DNA of 64,000 nucleotides, taken from contig BDDC01000086.1 in NCBI GenBank assembly GCA_001662425.1, forward strand, positions 17,485 to 81,484, written 5' to 3'. A program made the position numbers and the translations under genes. Every line of letters starts with the position of its first letter. Within the stretch, counting starts at the first letter, position 1. The notes beneath the pieces were generated by a model, which did not search any database, had not been told where the DNA came from, and saw only the letters and a program-made list of their open reading frames with translations. This document shows positions 26,401 to 38,400 of the stretch, one piece after another. Source of the stretch: Chlamydomonas sphaeroides (taxonomy: Eukaryota > Chlorophyta > Chlorophyceae > Chlamydomonadales > Chlamydomonadaceae).

Positions 26401-29400
26401 TTCCGGTGCAACCGGGCAACAGGTGCAGCCATACGCCTGTGCTGCCACGTGTGTTCCCAGCGCGCAGCACGCCCCGCCTCCCTTCCTCCGCTCTCCGCAC
26501 CTAGGCTGGCTGGCAGCTCCAGGTACGCAACGGGTGTGACCAGGTCGTCCTCGAAGTCCAGGTTGTCCAGCTTGGTGCTGATGCCCGCAACACCCAGCGG
26601 GCAGGAACGCTGCGGGGCGAAGAAGGTTGAGGGCAGGAAGGTCGCGCGACGTCGGGCATGCCCAGCGGGCCTCGCCCCGGCAATCGCCCGCATGCCTCCC
26701 GTTTGCCCTTCGGCAGCATGATCCCCTCACACCTGGAGCTGGTAGGCCGTCGACGGCGGCGCACCGATAAGCTCGGGGCTGATGAAACGCCGCCGGCCGA
26801 TAGCGTTCTCGGAGCCGACGTCAGGGCGCGCGGGCTTTCCGAAGTTTTCCTGCGAGCGACCACCATCAGCAGCGTGCGTGTGAGCGCGGTGCGTGTGTTA
26901 ACCGCAAGTGTGCGCTGCGAACCACACGTGACGTGACGTGCGCAAGCAGTGGCAGCAGCGGGGGCCTCACCGCGACTTGCGCAAGCGACTCCTCGCCCTC
27001 CGCCAGGCGCGCGTTGTCGCACTCTGCGAGGAGTCCACGAGTCATGTTGGCATACCGCTTGATGTGCTAGGCAGGATTACTAACAGCCGCAGACGGGGAG
27101 ACCGCAGTCGAGCCGCGCGTGAGAGCACGTGCGCGGCCCGCCCTCGCATACAAAACCAGTCGCGCCGTCAGCCCCTCTCATGTGCTCACCGAGGCGCAGC
27201 GACAGCATCTCGCTCGACACGTCGATCACGCCCGCCATGGACACCACCTTGGAGCCCACCGGGCACTCGTACCTGTGCAGGCAGGCAGGCACGGCAGGTG
27301 AGCCCCGTGGTGCTAGCACAAGACCTTGCATGCAGGCCAGCCACGGCAACCCAGCGCCTTGCAGAGCAAGTCCCGTCGCAGCCAGCTGGCCCTCACGTGA
27401 AGGGCAACGAGGGCGGCTGTGTTGTGGTGGGAACCAGCGGCAGACCAATGGTGGGTAGTTGCGCTGCGGGCGGACAAAAGGTGGCACCGAGAGGCAGAGG
27501 AAACGAGTTGCGGATGGGTCTCGTCTAGGTCTGACTCGGCCGTGGAGGCACACGCCGCCACGGCTGCACTGTGCCACCCCTCTACGCACCTACCGCTGTA
27601 GACGAATGCACTCGCCCATGTACTAGACGATTTGACTCAATAGACTATGCCGACTATAAAACACGAGCCCCTCCGTCCGTCCCCTAAACACCTACCACTG
27701 TAGATGTAGGCAGACTCGAGGTCAGGAACGTCCGTGCACTGGAGGGCGCCACAACGAGAGGGAAGCAGAGGTTGGGGAGGCGAGGCGCAGCAGTGTGAGG
27801 CATGAACGGCGGTTGCACGTGCAGTACGGCTGCCGCGTGGTGGGGGCACGTGTGGAGGGCGACGGCTGCTATAACGCCTTTCCGTATATAACGACCATGC
27901 GGCGGCGCTCTACGCCTCCGGGCAGCAGCGCTGAGGCCTCCGGCGAGGCGCCCGCCCACCTGCAGCTTGACGCCGTGCAGGAAGCTGACGGCGGGGACGA
28001 GGCTGTTGGTGATGAGAGCCCCCGCGCCGGTCAGTCGCGACCGGAGCACGGTGATGCCGGTCACCAGGCTCAGGCCGCGGCAGTCCGCCCTGTAGTCCTC
28101 GCCAATCTGTGGAAGGCAAGGAGTGCGGGCGGTCAGGGCCGGGCGGTTTTGACATCTGCTTCTTGCACATGCCGGGCGGCGCCACAGCGAACGCAACCAA
28201 GGGGCCTGCCGCAACACACGCCGGTGCTGCTGCTCCCAGCCCCTCTGGCTCCGTACCTCGGCCATTGCAAAGTTGGGACTGTAAGCCATGCTGGTGGTGT
28301 GCTCGTACGTGTCGTAGCACAGCACATCGGCGCTGATGAGCACGCTGGGGGCGCGCGCGATGCTGGTTATGGGCGACCGCACCCCGCGGCCCAGCACGGT
28401 GCTGATGCCGGCGGGGCATTCGGCGGTGGCGAACTCCACGGTGCGGTCGGTGGCAGCAATGTTAGCTGTGGACCGGACCTCTGTGGGAGGAACCAGGACA
28501 TGGCCGCGGCGAGGGTGTGGGCGCGGACTAAATGCATGTTGAGGAGCTGAGGTTGGATAGGGTGCTGCCGCTTGCCCGTGGCTTGTCCCGCGTACCTCGC
28601 GTAGTAGACACCAGGCCCGAGCACACCACTCCCAGCTCCCGGATGTAGGTGTCGGCCTCAAAGAGGCTGTTTAGGCTGTCCCGCTCGTGCCTGCCGTAGA
28701 TCTGGGTGACCCACGTCCCTTGCGGGCAGTTGAGGGCGATGGTGTCCAGGTCAGCCGCCTCGGCGGCGGTGAAGATGCCGCCATCTGTGCGAGTTGCATA
28801 CGTCAAGAACGGGGTCAGCCGGGATAGCGAATGCGTGGCTGGCTGTGCGCAACCCCCACTGGCAGCTAAAGCGCCTAGCAACGCCATGACGTGGCGGCGG
28901 CACTGGTGGCACTGGTGGCACTGGCGGCACTGGCGGCACTGGCGGCCGAGAGGATCATGCCCCTGACCCCTCACCAATGCGAGCCGGCGGCGGCACGGCC
29001 ACGACCGTGGTGCACTCGAATGCAATGCTGGTAAGGAAGGGCTGGCCGTCTGCGGGGCCGGGGCGGCAGCCGGGGTGAGTCTAGCAGCAAGTAAGGGGCC
29101 AGCAGCACTGCCACCAGTGGTATATCAAAACCCCAGCCAAAAGGAAAACTCCCTGCTCCTGTGCCGCCCCTCTCACTGGGCAGGGTCTCCACGGTCCACA
29201 TGACCTCAATCAGCGCCTGGCCCGCGGGGCAGCCGTAGCCCCAGGACCGGAAGGTGGTGGTGCCGTTGGGCATGCCCGGCTCCGCCAGCGCAGTGCTGTC
29301 GTTGAGGCACCTGGGAAGCGTGGATAGGCAGGAGGATCGCCGCATCCGTACGGGCCTACAGCGAACGCTACGTCCCGCCCATGATCAAGGACGCGTTGCG

Positions 29401-32400
29401 TTCCCCACCGACCGCGCGGCACGGCCTCCGCAACAGCGGCTGCAGTGGCTCACCGGTAGCGGAAGTTGGTCATGACCGCGGGGCGCGTCGCCGACCAGCT
29501 CAGGTAGCGGCCTGCGGCGGGCAGGCGGCAGTCGCAGGCACAGGTCACGTTGGGTCAGCAGGCGGAGGCCCTGTTACGGCTTTGCGGTCGGTGGCGCCGG
29601 CCTAGCGACCGGCTTCGGGCCTTGTGTGTGTGTGTGTGTACGTGTCGTGCGGTAGGCAGCCAGAAGCAGGGCCCAAGGGGCCACCCAGCCGGCGCGACCA
29701 GCGGCTGTAGGATTGCTTGTGGGCCTCACCCTTGATTTCCGTGATGCCGCGGGGGCAGGTGGGCATCGATGACTGCGGTGGAAGGACAGGGCGGAAGTCG
29801 AGGGGCGTGGTGAGGGCCAATGACGCATCCAGCAAGGCGAAGAAGACACTGCACGCCGCCTGCCAGCAGCTAGCCCCGCCGCCCCTCGGTCGGCCGCTGC
29901 CTGCTCACCTGAGCGTCGGGGGCGCCAAACGACATGCCGTTGACTGGCAGCGCTGGGAAGCCGAGGCGCACCGTGTGTTCCTGGGGCGGCAGGCAGGATG
30001 GCGGGGGCGCAAGTCACCTCCGCATTCCATCCACAGACGCAGACCACAGATCAGCTGCTTGCACGGCCGAGCACGCGGGGCATGGCCGCACCTGCGCCAT
30101 GCCCGGGGTGGGCGCGATGGGCACGCAGTTGGCGCCCAGCCCCGTGTAGGCCAGCACGCTGGTGGGCAGGTCGGACGGCTGCGGCGGCGGGGCGGTGTTG
30201 GTGAAGAGCTGGCTGATCATGAAGCCGCGCGGGCAGCGGGTGGAGCCGGAGCGCCTGGGGGAAGGGGAAGACGGGATGGAGACGGGGGGTAGCAGTGTGG
30301 CATTTGGAGGGCTGCGCGTGGAAGTGGAGCATCAAGAAGATGCAGCGTACAAGCGGCACAAGGTGGCGGCAGATGGCGGCGGCAGAGGGCGGAGGCCGAG
30401 GGCGGAGGCCGAGGGCGGAGGCAGCGGCCAAGGGCGGAGGCCGAGGGCAGTTGCAGGCAGTGGCGCAGAACTGGCAGCGTGGAGGGGCGAGTTACGGTGC
30501 CACAGCGACCTGGGTCCAGAGCCTGGGAGGCTCGGACCCAAGCAAGAGTCGGCACCGAGGGGTCGTTAGCCAGGGGGTGCAGGAGGCGCGTCCGCCCACC
30601 TGCTGCTGTAGAAGTCGGAGGAGGAGGAGAAGTCGCCGTAGATGCGCGAGCAGGTGGAGCATACCACGGAGGCTGCGTGAGGGGAGGTTGGTGGAGGGGC
30701 AGCAAGGTTGGAGCTGGTAGTGTCCGGTGAGGGTTGATTGCGACTGGACTTTGGCGCCCGCAGGGCTCCAGCCCCGGCAACTGGACTTTGGCAACCGCCG
30801 AGCCATATCCCCAGCACTCACGGCTGCTGGTTTGGAGTGGTGGCGGCGGCGGGCGGGGCGGAGGAGGGGGCGAGGGAGGCGGAAGCGGAGGTGCCGGAGG
30901 AGCGGGAGGCGGCGACGGAGGAGTGGGTGGCTCGGGCGGCGGAGAGGGAAAGGGGCTCGGCGGCTCGGGGCTGGGTGGGGGCGGTCCACCCGGGGGCGGC
31001 GACGGTGGCGCCGGGGGGCTGGGTGGCGGGCTGGGCGGGGGCGGGGGCGATGGCTTTGGGGCTGGCGGTGAGGGAGGCGGCGGGGGACTCGGCGGAGGTC
31101 TTGGGCTGGGAGGCTTGGGCGGCGACGGGGGACTCGGGGGCGGCACCGGAGGCGAGGGCCGGGGCGGGCGGGGCGGCGGTGGCTTTGGCGGCAGCGGCGG
31201 CCTGGGCGGCTTGGGCGGCGGGGCGGTCTGCAGCAGGGCGCGGCCCAGCCGTGTGGCCTCGCTGACGTCCAGGTCCACGTGCTGCAGGGCGGCAGCCGTG
31301 GAGCCCTCCACGGCCTCATCAAACACAGAGGCCAGGCGGCGGCCTGTGGCAAGAGGCGGCGGCCTCGGTGATGGCCTGCAGGTGGGCGGGTGAGGCGGCG
31401 GGGCAGAGTAGGACAGGAGGTGGCGCGTCAGCGTGAGTCCTATGTGGGCAAGCCATAGACGGGTGCCCACAGCTGGCTGGCGGCAGCGCTTACTTGGGCG
31501 GGGATGGGGGCTTGGGCGGTGACGGCGGCTTGGGTGGAGGAGGCGGGCGTGGGGGTGGGGGTGGAGAAGGCGATGGTGGTGATGGCGGTGACGGCGGCGG
31601 GGGAGGCGGAGAGACGAAGAAGGGGAGAGTCGCGCAGAGCAGGCGGACTGATGCCAAAGCGTTGGAGGCGGCTGCGGACGGAAGGACATTGGCGCAGGGA
31701 GTAAGGCATGCATGCGGCAAACGTTGACTGTCATGAAAAGAGTGGTGTCGAGACCGGAACAAAGCCGTCGGTGCAGTAGCCAGTCTGCAGGGACACGGCC
31801 ACGGTTACGGCACCCCAGCCCAGTCCAGCCCAGTCCAGCCCAGTCCAGCCCAGCCCAGCCCAGTCCAGCCCAGTCCAGCCCAGTCCAGCCCAGTCCAGCC
31901 CAGTCCAGCCCAGCCCAGCCCGGCCCGGCCCGGCCCGCTCGCTGGCTCCGGCCCTCACCGGTAGCACTGCTCACGGCCGTGCCTGGTGGCGAGCGAGCAA
32001 CACATGGCGGCAGCGTGGTACATCAGGCGCCGGCAGAGTGGGGCCGAGCGCATCCCGGTTATCCCGGCGGCATCAGCCTCTGCTTTGCAGGCGTCACCCA
32101 GCGCAGGCGTGCCGTCCCTGGCTGCGGCACTGCGGTGTGGGCGCCGGCCCTGCAGCCGCCGCCCCCGCCTCGCACCCCAGCCTTGCCTGTGATGCCGTAC
32201 GCGGTCATGCCGCGGGGGCACTGGTACTCGAAGGTGCTGCCTCCCATGCAGGTGCGCTGAGATGCAGGGGCCAGCGCCCGCACCAACGCGCCGCTGCTGC
32301 AGGTGACCGCCAGCTGCGGGTCGGTGGGGTGGCGGCAAGTCGGTCAGCAACCATGGACACGTGTTCGGCGGAGCGGGGCGCTATGGGAGGCCCCTGTTGG

Positions 32401-35400
32401 GCGGAGCGGGGCGCTGTGCGAGGCCCGGAGGCCCGGAGGCCCGGAGGCCTCCTAGCCAAGGTGTGACCCGTGCCGTACGAACCGTGCAAATCCCGGAGGC
32501 GTCGAAGGAGCCGCCGATGCCGCGCACTCCGCCCAGGCCGCACGTGGCGTCCTCGGCCACGGCCGCGGCATGGCGCGTCTGGAAGAGGCGCTGCCTGCCT
32601 CCCGGCACAAAGCCGTTGCATGTGATGCCAATGTCCTGCAGGTTCTTGGTCGTGCTGTCGTACACCAGGGTGACGGTGTCCAGCAGGGGAGCGGCAGGGA
32701 TAGAGTTCTGGGGGAGGGAGGGCGGGAGGGGGCCGGCACAGCTGGGTGGGTGGCTGCGTGAGCACGTTTGCGGCCAGGCAGGGGGCTGCCCCTGCTGGCA
32801 AATCACCACGGTGCTCCCAACCTAGACACCCGGGCGGCGTAACCCGGCCGGCCGCACTCTACGCCTCGTTACGTCCGTACGTACCGAGCAGGTCAGGCTG
32901 TAGGCCACGGCGGGGGCGCTGGTGCCGGGACCCAGGTTGGCGCTGTTGGGCATGCCGAAGAGGGGGCCCTGCGGCGGCACAACAAGATGTAGTAGAATCA
33001 AGGACGCGAACCGAACCGCAACCAACCCGCTTCACAGCATCTCTACTGCGCCTCGCAGCAGAGGCTTGGGGCAGTGGGTTGCGGTTAGCCGCTCCGGCCC
33101 CCGCCTCCCAAACCCCAACCCTCCGCTCACTCCCGCGCTGGGGTCGTCGATGACGTCGTCGTCCTCAATGTCCACCTGTGTGGGCATAAGAATGGAGAGG
33201 GTGGCGTTGAGAAGCGGGTCGCCAAGCGCTGATCAGGGTCGCTGTCGGCCCGGCCATGCTCCGCCCGCCCGCCCCTATAAGCCCCGCCACACCCACCAGC
33301 TTGCGACGAGATTAGGTTGGGTGCAAGTACGGGCCCTACCAAGAACTATCCAGCCATGCGCGTCACGGTCGGTCCTGCCATGCGCCCCCCGTGCCCCGTC
33401 CCCAACCCCAGTACCCCAAGAGCCCACCTGGTCGCCCGCAAAGGGGCTGACCGCGCGGAAGCACACTCGGTCCGTGGTCTGAGTGACCTCCGACAGCTTC
33501 TTGGGCATGAAGGAGCGGGTCGGGTCGGGCGTCCAGGGGCGGCCCATGAGGAAGCACTGGTTGGCCCTCTGGCCATTGGGCAGCACCTCGCCCTGCAGCG
33601 GCAGGTAGGTGTAGAAGACGCAGCTGCGGGGGGGGGAGGGTTGGGGAGGGCGTGCGTGGTGCAAGGGCTCATGCTGGGAAGCAACCGATGCGCTGGCATG
33701 AGAGCGGGCAAGGAGACCGTAGTTTCAAGCCGGCATTGATGATCAAGTATTGATGGTCATTGCCAGGGCGCCGTGCCGCCGCCCCTGCACCGCCGCAGGC
33801 GCCACGTATGACCTCACCGCGGCTCGATCATGCAGGCCACGCCGCACTCGCGCTCGTCCACCACGCTGATGGGCGTGCGGGGCAGGCGCTCGCCGTGGGT
33901 GATGAAGGCAAGGCCGTTGGGGCGCTGGAGACAGAAGTAGGTGGGGCTGTAGGAAATGGTGGGCGCGGCACGCTGGCAGACTGTGGGCATGCGCTCCCTG
34001 CAGGACACCGAGTAGACGCCTGCGAGACAAGGGTCGGGAAGGCCGATTGGAATGGGCGAGCAGTCGCTGGCGCATGGCGCCGCATGGTGCAGGCATGATC
34101 GGTGTGCCGCCCAGACCCGTTGGCCCACCTTGCGGGACAAACATCTGGCCGGGAGACAGCCCCTGGGGAGCGTCAGGCGGCGGCGGCGAGCTTGGCCACA
34201 GGGGCGGTGGGCTGATGAAGGGGGGCGGCGGCGGAGACGGCGGCGATGTCCTGTGGAGCGGTGAGGTGCAGCGGGCAATGAGGTGAGCTGAAGCTTGGGT
34301 TACTGTTGGGGACAGGCTGTTTGGTGCAGAAAACGGGCAGACCAGCCGAGCAGCCGCCCCATCCGATATCCCACTCACGGGCCGGGCGATGGCGGCGGCA
34401 TGTCCGGCGGCGGTGACGGGGGCGGCGACACTTTGTTGGCACCCACCACCACCGAGCCGTTCCACACGCTGTACAGTTGCTCGTCCTGCGGCCATGGGGT
34501 TTGCGAAGTTTAGGCGCCACCAGGGCTCAGAGCGGCGGTCAGGTGCAAGCACCGTCCGGTTCCATGCCGCAGCGCTGTATTGTCGTCGTAATCCACTGCA
34601 GGGCCCAGATTGGTCTCCCCGGCAGCGGCGCGTCTGGGCGCGGAGCACATCCCCGGCCTACCAGGGTCACGTTGGCACCGCGGGGTCCCACGAGGATGGC
34701 GCAGGCCGCGTCGCCGAACTCGCCCGGCTCCCAGGCGTTGAGCACTCCGTCGACGCTGAAGGTGCCGTCCGTCCAGAAGAGCTGAGGGAGGCGCGCGCCA
34801 GCAAGCGGCGGGGGCGTTGGGCGCAGGGGTCCTTGCAACCAACAGAGCTTGACACCGCAGCTACGGATGGCGCAGCCCCCAGTCGCCCCGCCCCACCTTG
34901 CCGTCGCCAAAGGTGCGCAGCCCCAGCCAGAAGTGGGACGGCAGGTTGCGCGCATAGCCGTCGGACGTCAGCTCTTCGCGCATCCAGAGGCTGCGGGGTG
35001 GATAGGGCGGCGCCATGGGAGGGTGCGTCAAGGGCGCGCGGGGTTGGGCTTAGCCAGGTCCCCAGCGCACCAGCCGGCCCCGACCCAGCCAGCCAGCCCC
35101 GCCCCGCCCCGCTCAAGCCCCAGTGTCGCCGGCCCCCAATCGGGTGCTGTCAGCGAGGGCGGGCCGCCCATGTAGGCGCGGCGATGGGATAGCTGGCAGC
35201 ACGTGGCTTCATTACAAATCCAACATATCCTCATGTCCCGTTGTAATCGACATGTACCCGACCCACTCTGTCAGCGACGGCAGGTCGCCCATGTAGGTGC
35301 GGCACAGCTTCTGGGCCTCGCCCTGCCTGCGCATAAGCGCCGGCTCGTCTGGGGGGGGGGGGGGGGGGGGGGGGCGGNNNNNNNNNNNNNNNNNNNNNNN

Positions 35401-38400
35401 NNNNNNNNNNNNNNNNNNNNNNNNNNNNNNNNNNNNNNNNNNNNNNNNNNNNNNNNNNNNNNNNNNNNNNNNNNNNNNNNNNNNNNNNNNNNNNNNNNNN
35501 NNNNNNNNNNNNNNNNNNNNNNNNNNNNNNNNNNNNNNNNNNNNNNNNNNNNNNNNNNNNNNNNNNNNNNNNNNNNNNNNNNNNNNNNNNNNNNNNNNNN
35601 NNNNNNNNNNNNNNNNNNNNNNNNNNNNNNNNNNNNNNNNNNNNNNNNNNNNNNNNNNNNNNNNNNNNNNNNNNNNNNNNNNNNNNNNNNNNNNNNNNNN
35701 NNNNNNNNNNNNNNNNNNNNNNNNNNNNNNNNNNNNNNNNNNNNNNNCGACGGCCGAGTGTCACGTAACAAAGCGCGCTCACCCGACACCTCTGGCGGGA
35801 AGACCAGCAGGGTGGACATGAAGAAGGGCACCTGCTTGACGTCGCCCAGGTTCACATCGCTGAGCTGACGCGTGCCTGCGAGACAGGATGCATGGGCGGA
35901 CACGCCGGGCTGGGCCCGGTCAGATACACGGGTGTATCTATCTGCGGCATCCCCTACCGGTATCCCGCATGCTGATGTGCGGGCGCCAGCGCTGCCTCGC
36001 ATGGCAGCTGCCCCCTTCTGGATCCGACAATTGACACCCAACTCACGCTGGCAAATGAAGGGCAGCTTGATGCTGCACTGTAGGTCGTGCCACTTGGAGG
36101 TGGTGGTCACCACGCTGCGCAGGCCGGCGCCGGCCGAGCCGCGCAGTGTAATGGATGAGGACATGCAGTCCTCGTCGCCGAAGCTATGGGCGAATGGAAC
36201 GGGAAAGCGCGTTGGTGGGGTGCGTGTCAGCAGTGCACCGAGCCCCCTGCGACAGGTCCCTCGAAGTCGTCGGGGCGGCATGCCGCCTCCTGCCGCGGCT
36301 CCGCCCCGCTCGGCTGTATGTGCTCACCGTCCATCCGGCTGCTCCTCCTCCCAAGACGTGTACGTCAGCTCCTCGCCCGTGGACACCCACACCCAGCGGC
36401 CCTCCATGTCTGTGGCGCAGCGGTCGGAGGGTGCGGCATCAGTGACAGACACGTGCCTGGCCATAGCGCTGTCTACCCGTATCCTGAGCCCCAGTCCCAG
36501 CCGTGCAGCTGGGCCTGGCTTTACGCATGTCCCAGAGCGCCTCCGCCTCCGCCTCTAACCCCGTCCCCTCCGCCCGCCCTGCTCACTGGCGTCGGAGCCT
36601 CCCAGCCACACGTGCACGTCCCGGCCCATGTACAGGTCCGCCTCGTCGAGGTTGCCGCTGGTGGCCCAACCGGCCAGCAGGGAGTAAACCGTGTTAGCCT
36701 CGGCCATTGTGGCCACACTGACCAGGTCGCCATTGATGTCTGCGCCAAGCAAGGTGAGGGGAGGGCAATCGGTCGGGCCGCTGAGCACGAGCCGCGTGCG
36801 GAGGGCGGCATGCCCGCGACAGGCGTGCTGCCCCTTGTGGCGCCCCACCGTTGCAGTGCACCCGTGCCTCCGAGAAGGTCTTGCGGACCTGTGGAAACGA
36901 AAGCGGTTGGCAGGGAAGTTGGCGCGCCAGCGGGCAGAGGTTCTGTCCGCCGCCACACATGTATGGCTGCGTGGCCCCCAGCACCCTGCTCGCTCGCAGC
37001 CGTGCGGCACGGCCGCGGCCCTCGCCCCTGCTGATCCATCCGCCGCACCTGCCACAGCATGTACTCCTGGTCGCCCAGGGTGGCCACCAGCTCGGGCGAG
37101 CCCAGGTCGGTGGTGCCCGAGGCCGACACTGCGGGAGGGAGGCAGTGACGGAGGGAGGGAGGGCATGGAGGATACGCACGCGCGCCGTGAACACCCGCAG
37201 TGACCATCCTGGGCAAGGCCAGCTGGCGGGCAGCACCGATGGGGCCACCCCGTCGCCCCCCTTACCGATGTCGGTGCACTCGGGCGTGGTGTACTGGTTG
37301 CACGCCGCGGGGTCTCCCATGATGCCGTCCACCACCGTGGCCATGAGCTCGCCAAAGGTGTCGCCGTCTAGGTCCCACAGACCCAGGCCGCCAAGGCAGT
37401 GGTAGCGCGCAAAGCAAACCTGCGGCGGCAAGGCAGGGGGGCGTGCAGGACATGGCGCATGCGTCCGGCGGCACGGCGCAGGCACTGACGGCACAATCGG
37501 GAGCGAGCTTTGATTGGGACGAAAGACGAAGCCACCGCCTATCCGCATCCATGCTGCTCTTGCCTTGATAGCCCTCGAATTGTAGCTGTACTATGACTCC
37601 ACACGTCCGCGCTTGCTTGCATGCGGACAGCGGCTCTGATCTGCTGTCCCCGGCCCCCACCTTGTTGGCCATGCTGTAGCGGTCGTCGAAGTGGGTCCAC
37701 CTGCAGCCAGCGAACAGCGGTCAGCGAGCGCGGCGCTGGCCTGGGCCCTGCACGTGGTCGTCGTCGGTGGGGCATGCGAGGCGCAGCAGTGCCGAGCCCC
37801 TAGGCCCCCTTCCCGGGCTGGATGGAACCTGGGCCCCCATCCTATGCTCGCTGGGCCCAGCCACGCACTGGTTGTCACCAAAGGGTGCGTAGCTGACGAA
37901 TGCCTCGATGTCGAACTTGGCGGCGCCGGGGGCCACCAGCAGCTCCAGCTCCGCTTGGTCCAGCAAGCCCTCGGCGCCCATGCAGGGACCGGGCGAGCCG
38001 CCACCTGCACATGAACGGAGGAGGGCAGCCGGAGATGGGCGGGCGGCCGAGGAGGGGCAGCCGGGGATGGGTGATGGGCCGAGGAGCATCAAGAGACCGC
38101 CGCCACAGGCCCCGGCAGCCGCACCCACCTCCCACAAAGCCGTCATTGTCCAGAATGTAGGTGCGGCCATAAGAGCTGGCGATGAGGTTAACGTTAGCGG
38201 GGGGCGCGCCCGCAGCCAGGATCTGCGGACGGGGGCAGGCCGTGGCGCGGCGACCGTGGCGGGGCAGAGGCCGGCAGACGTACCAGGCAGGCAGCGAACA
38301 AGGCAAGCGGAGCGCGCTACGGCTGGCAGCCGGCCCACCCGGGGCGTGTGTGCTCTCCTGCGCTGCGCTCACCGCATCAATGACGCTGTTGACGCTGAGG

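Noticed and set aside
28901..28945. CRISPR-like or protein-coding His/Trp repeat
   Set aside because: Five 9-bp units without spacers in an intron of a eukaryotic gene; a simple tandem repeat.
31731..31967. Trp/Gly/Leu repeat protein from the minisatellite
   Set aside because: Pure translation of a 10-bp repeat; not flanked by convincing splice sites in that frame.
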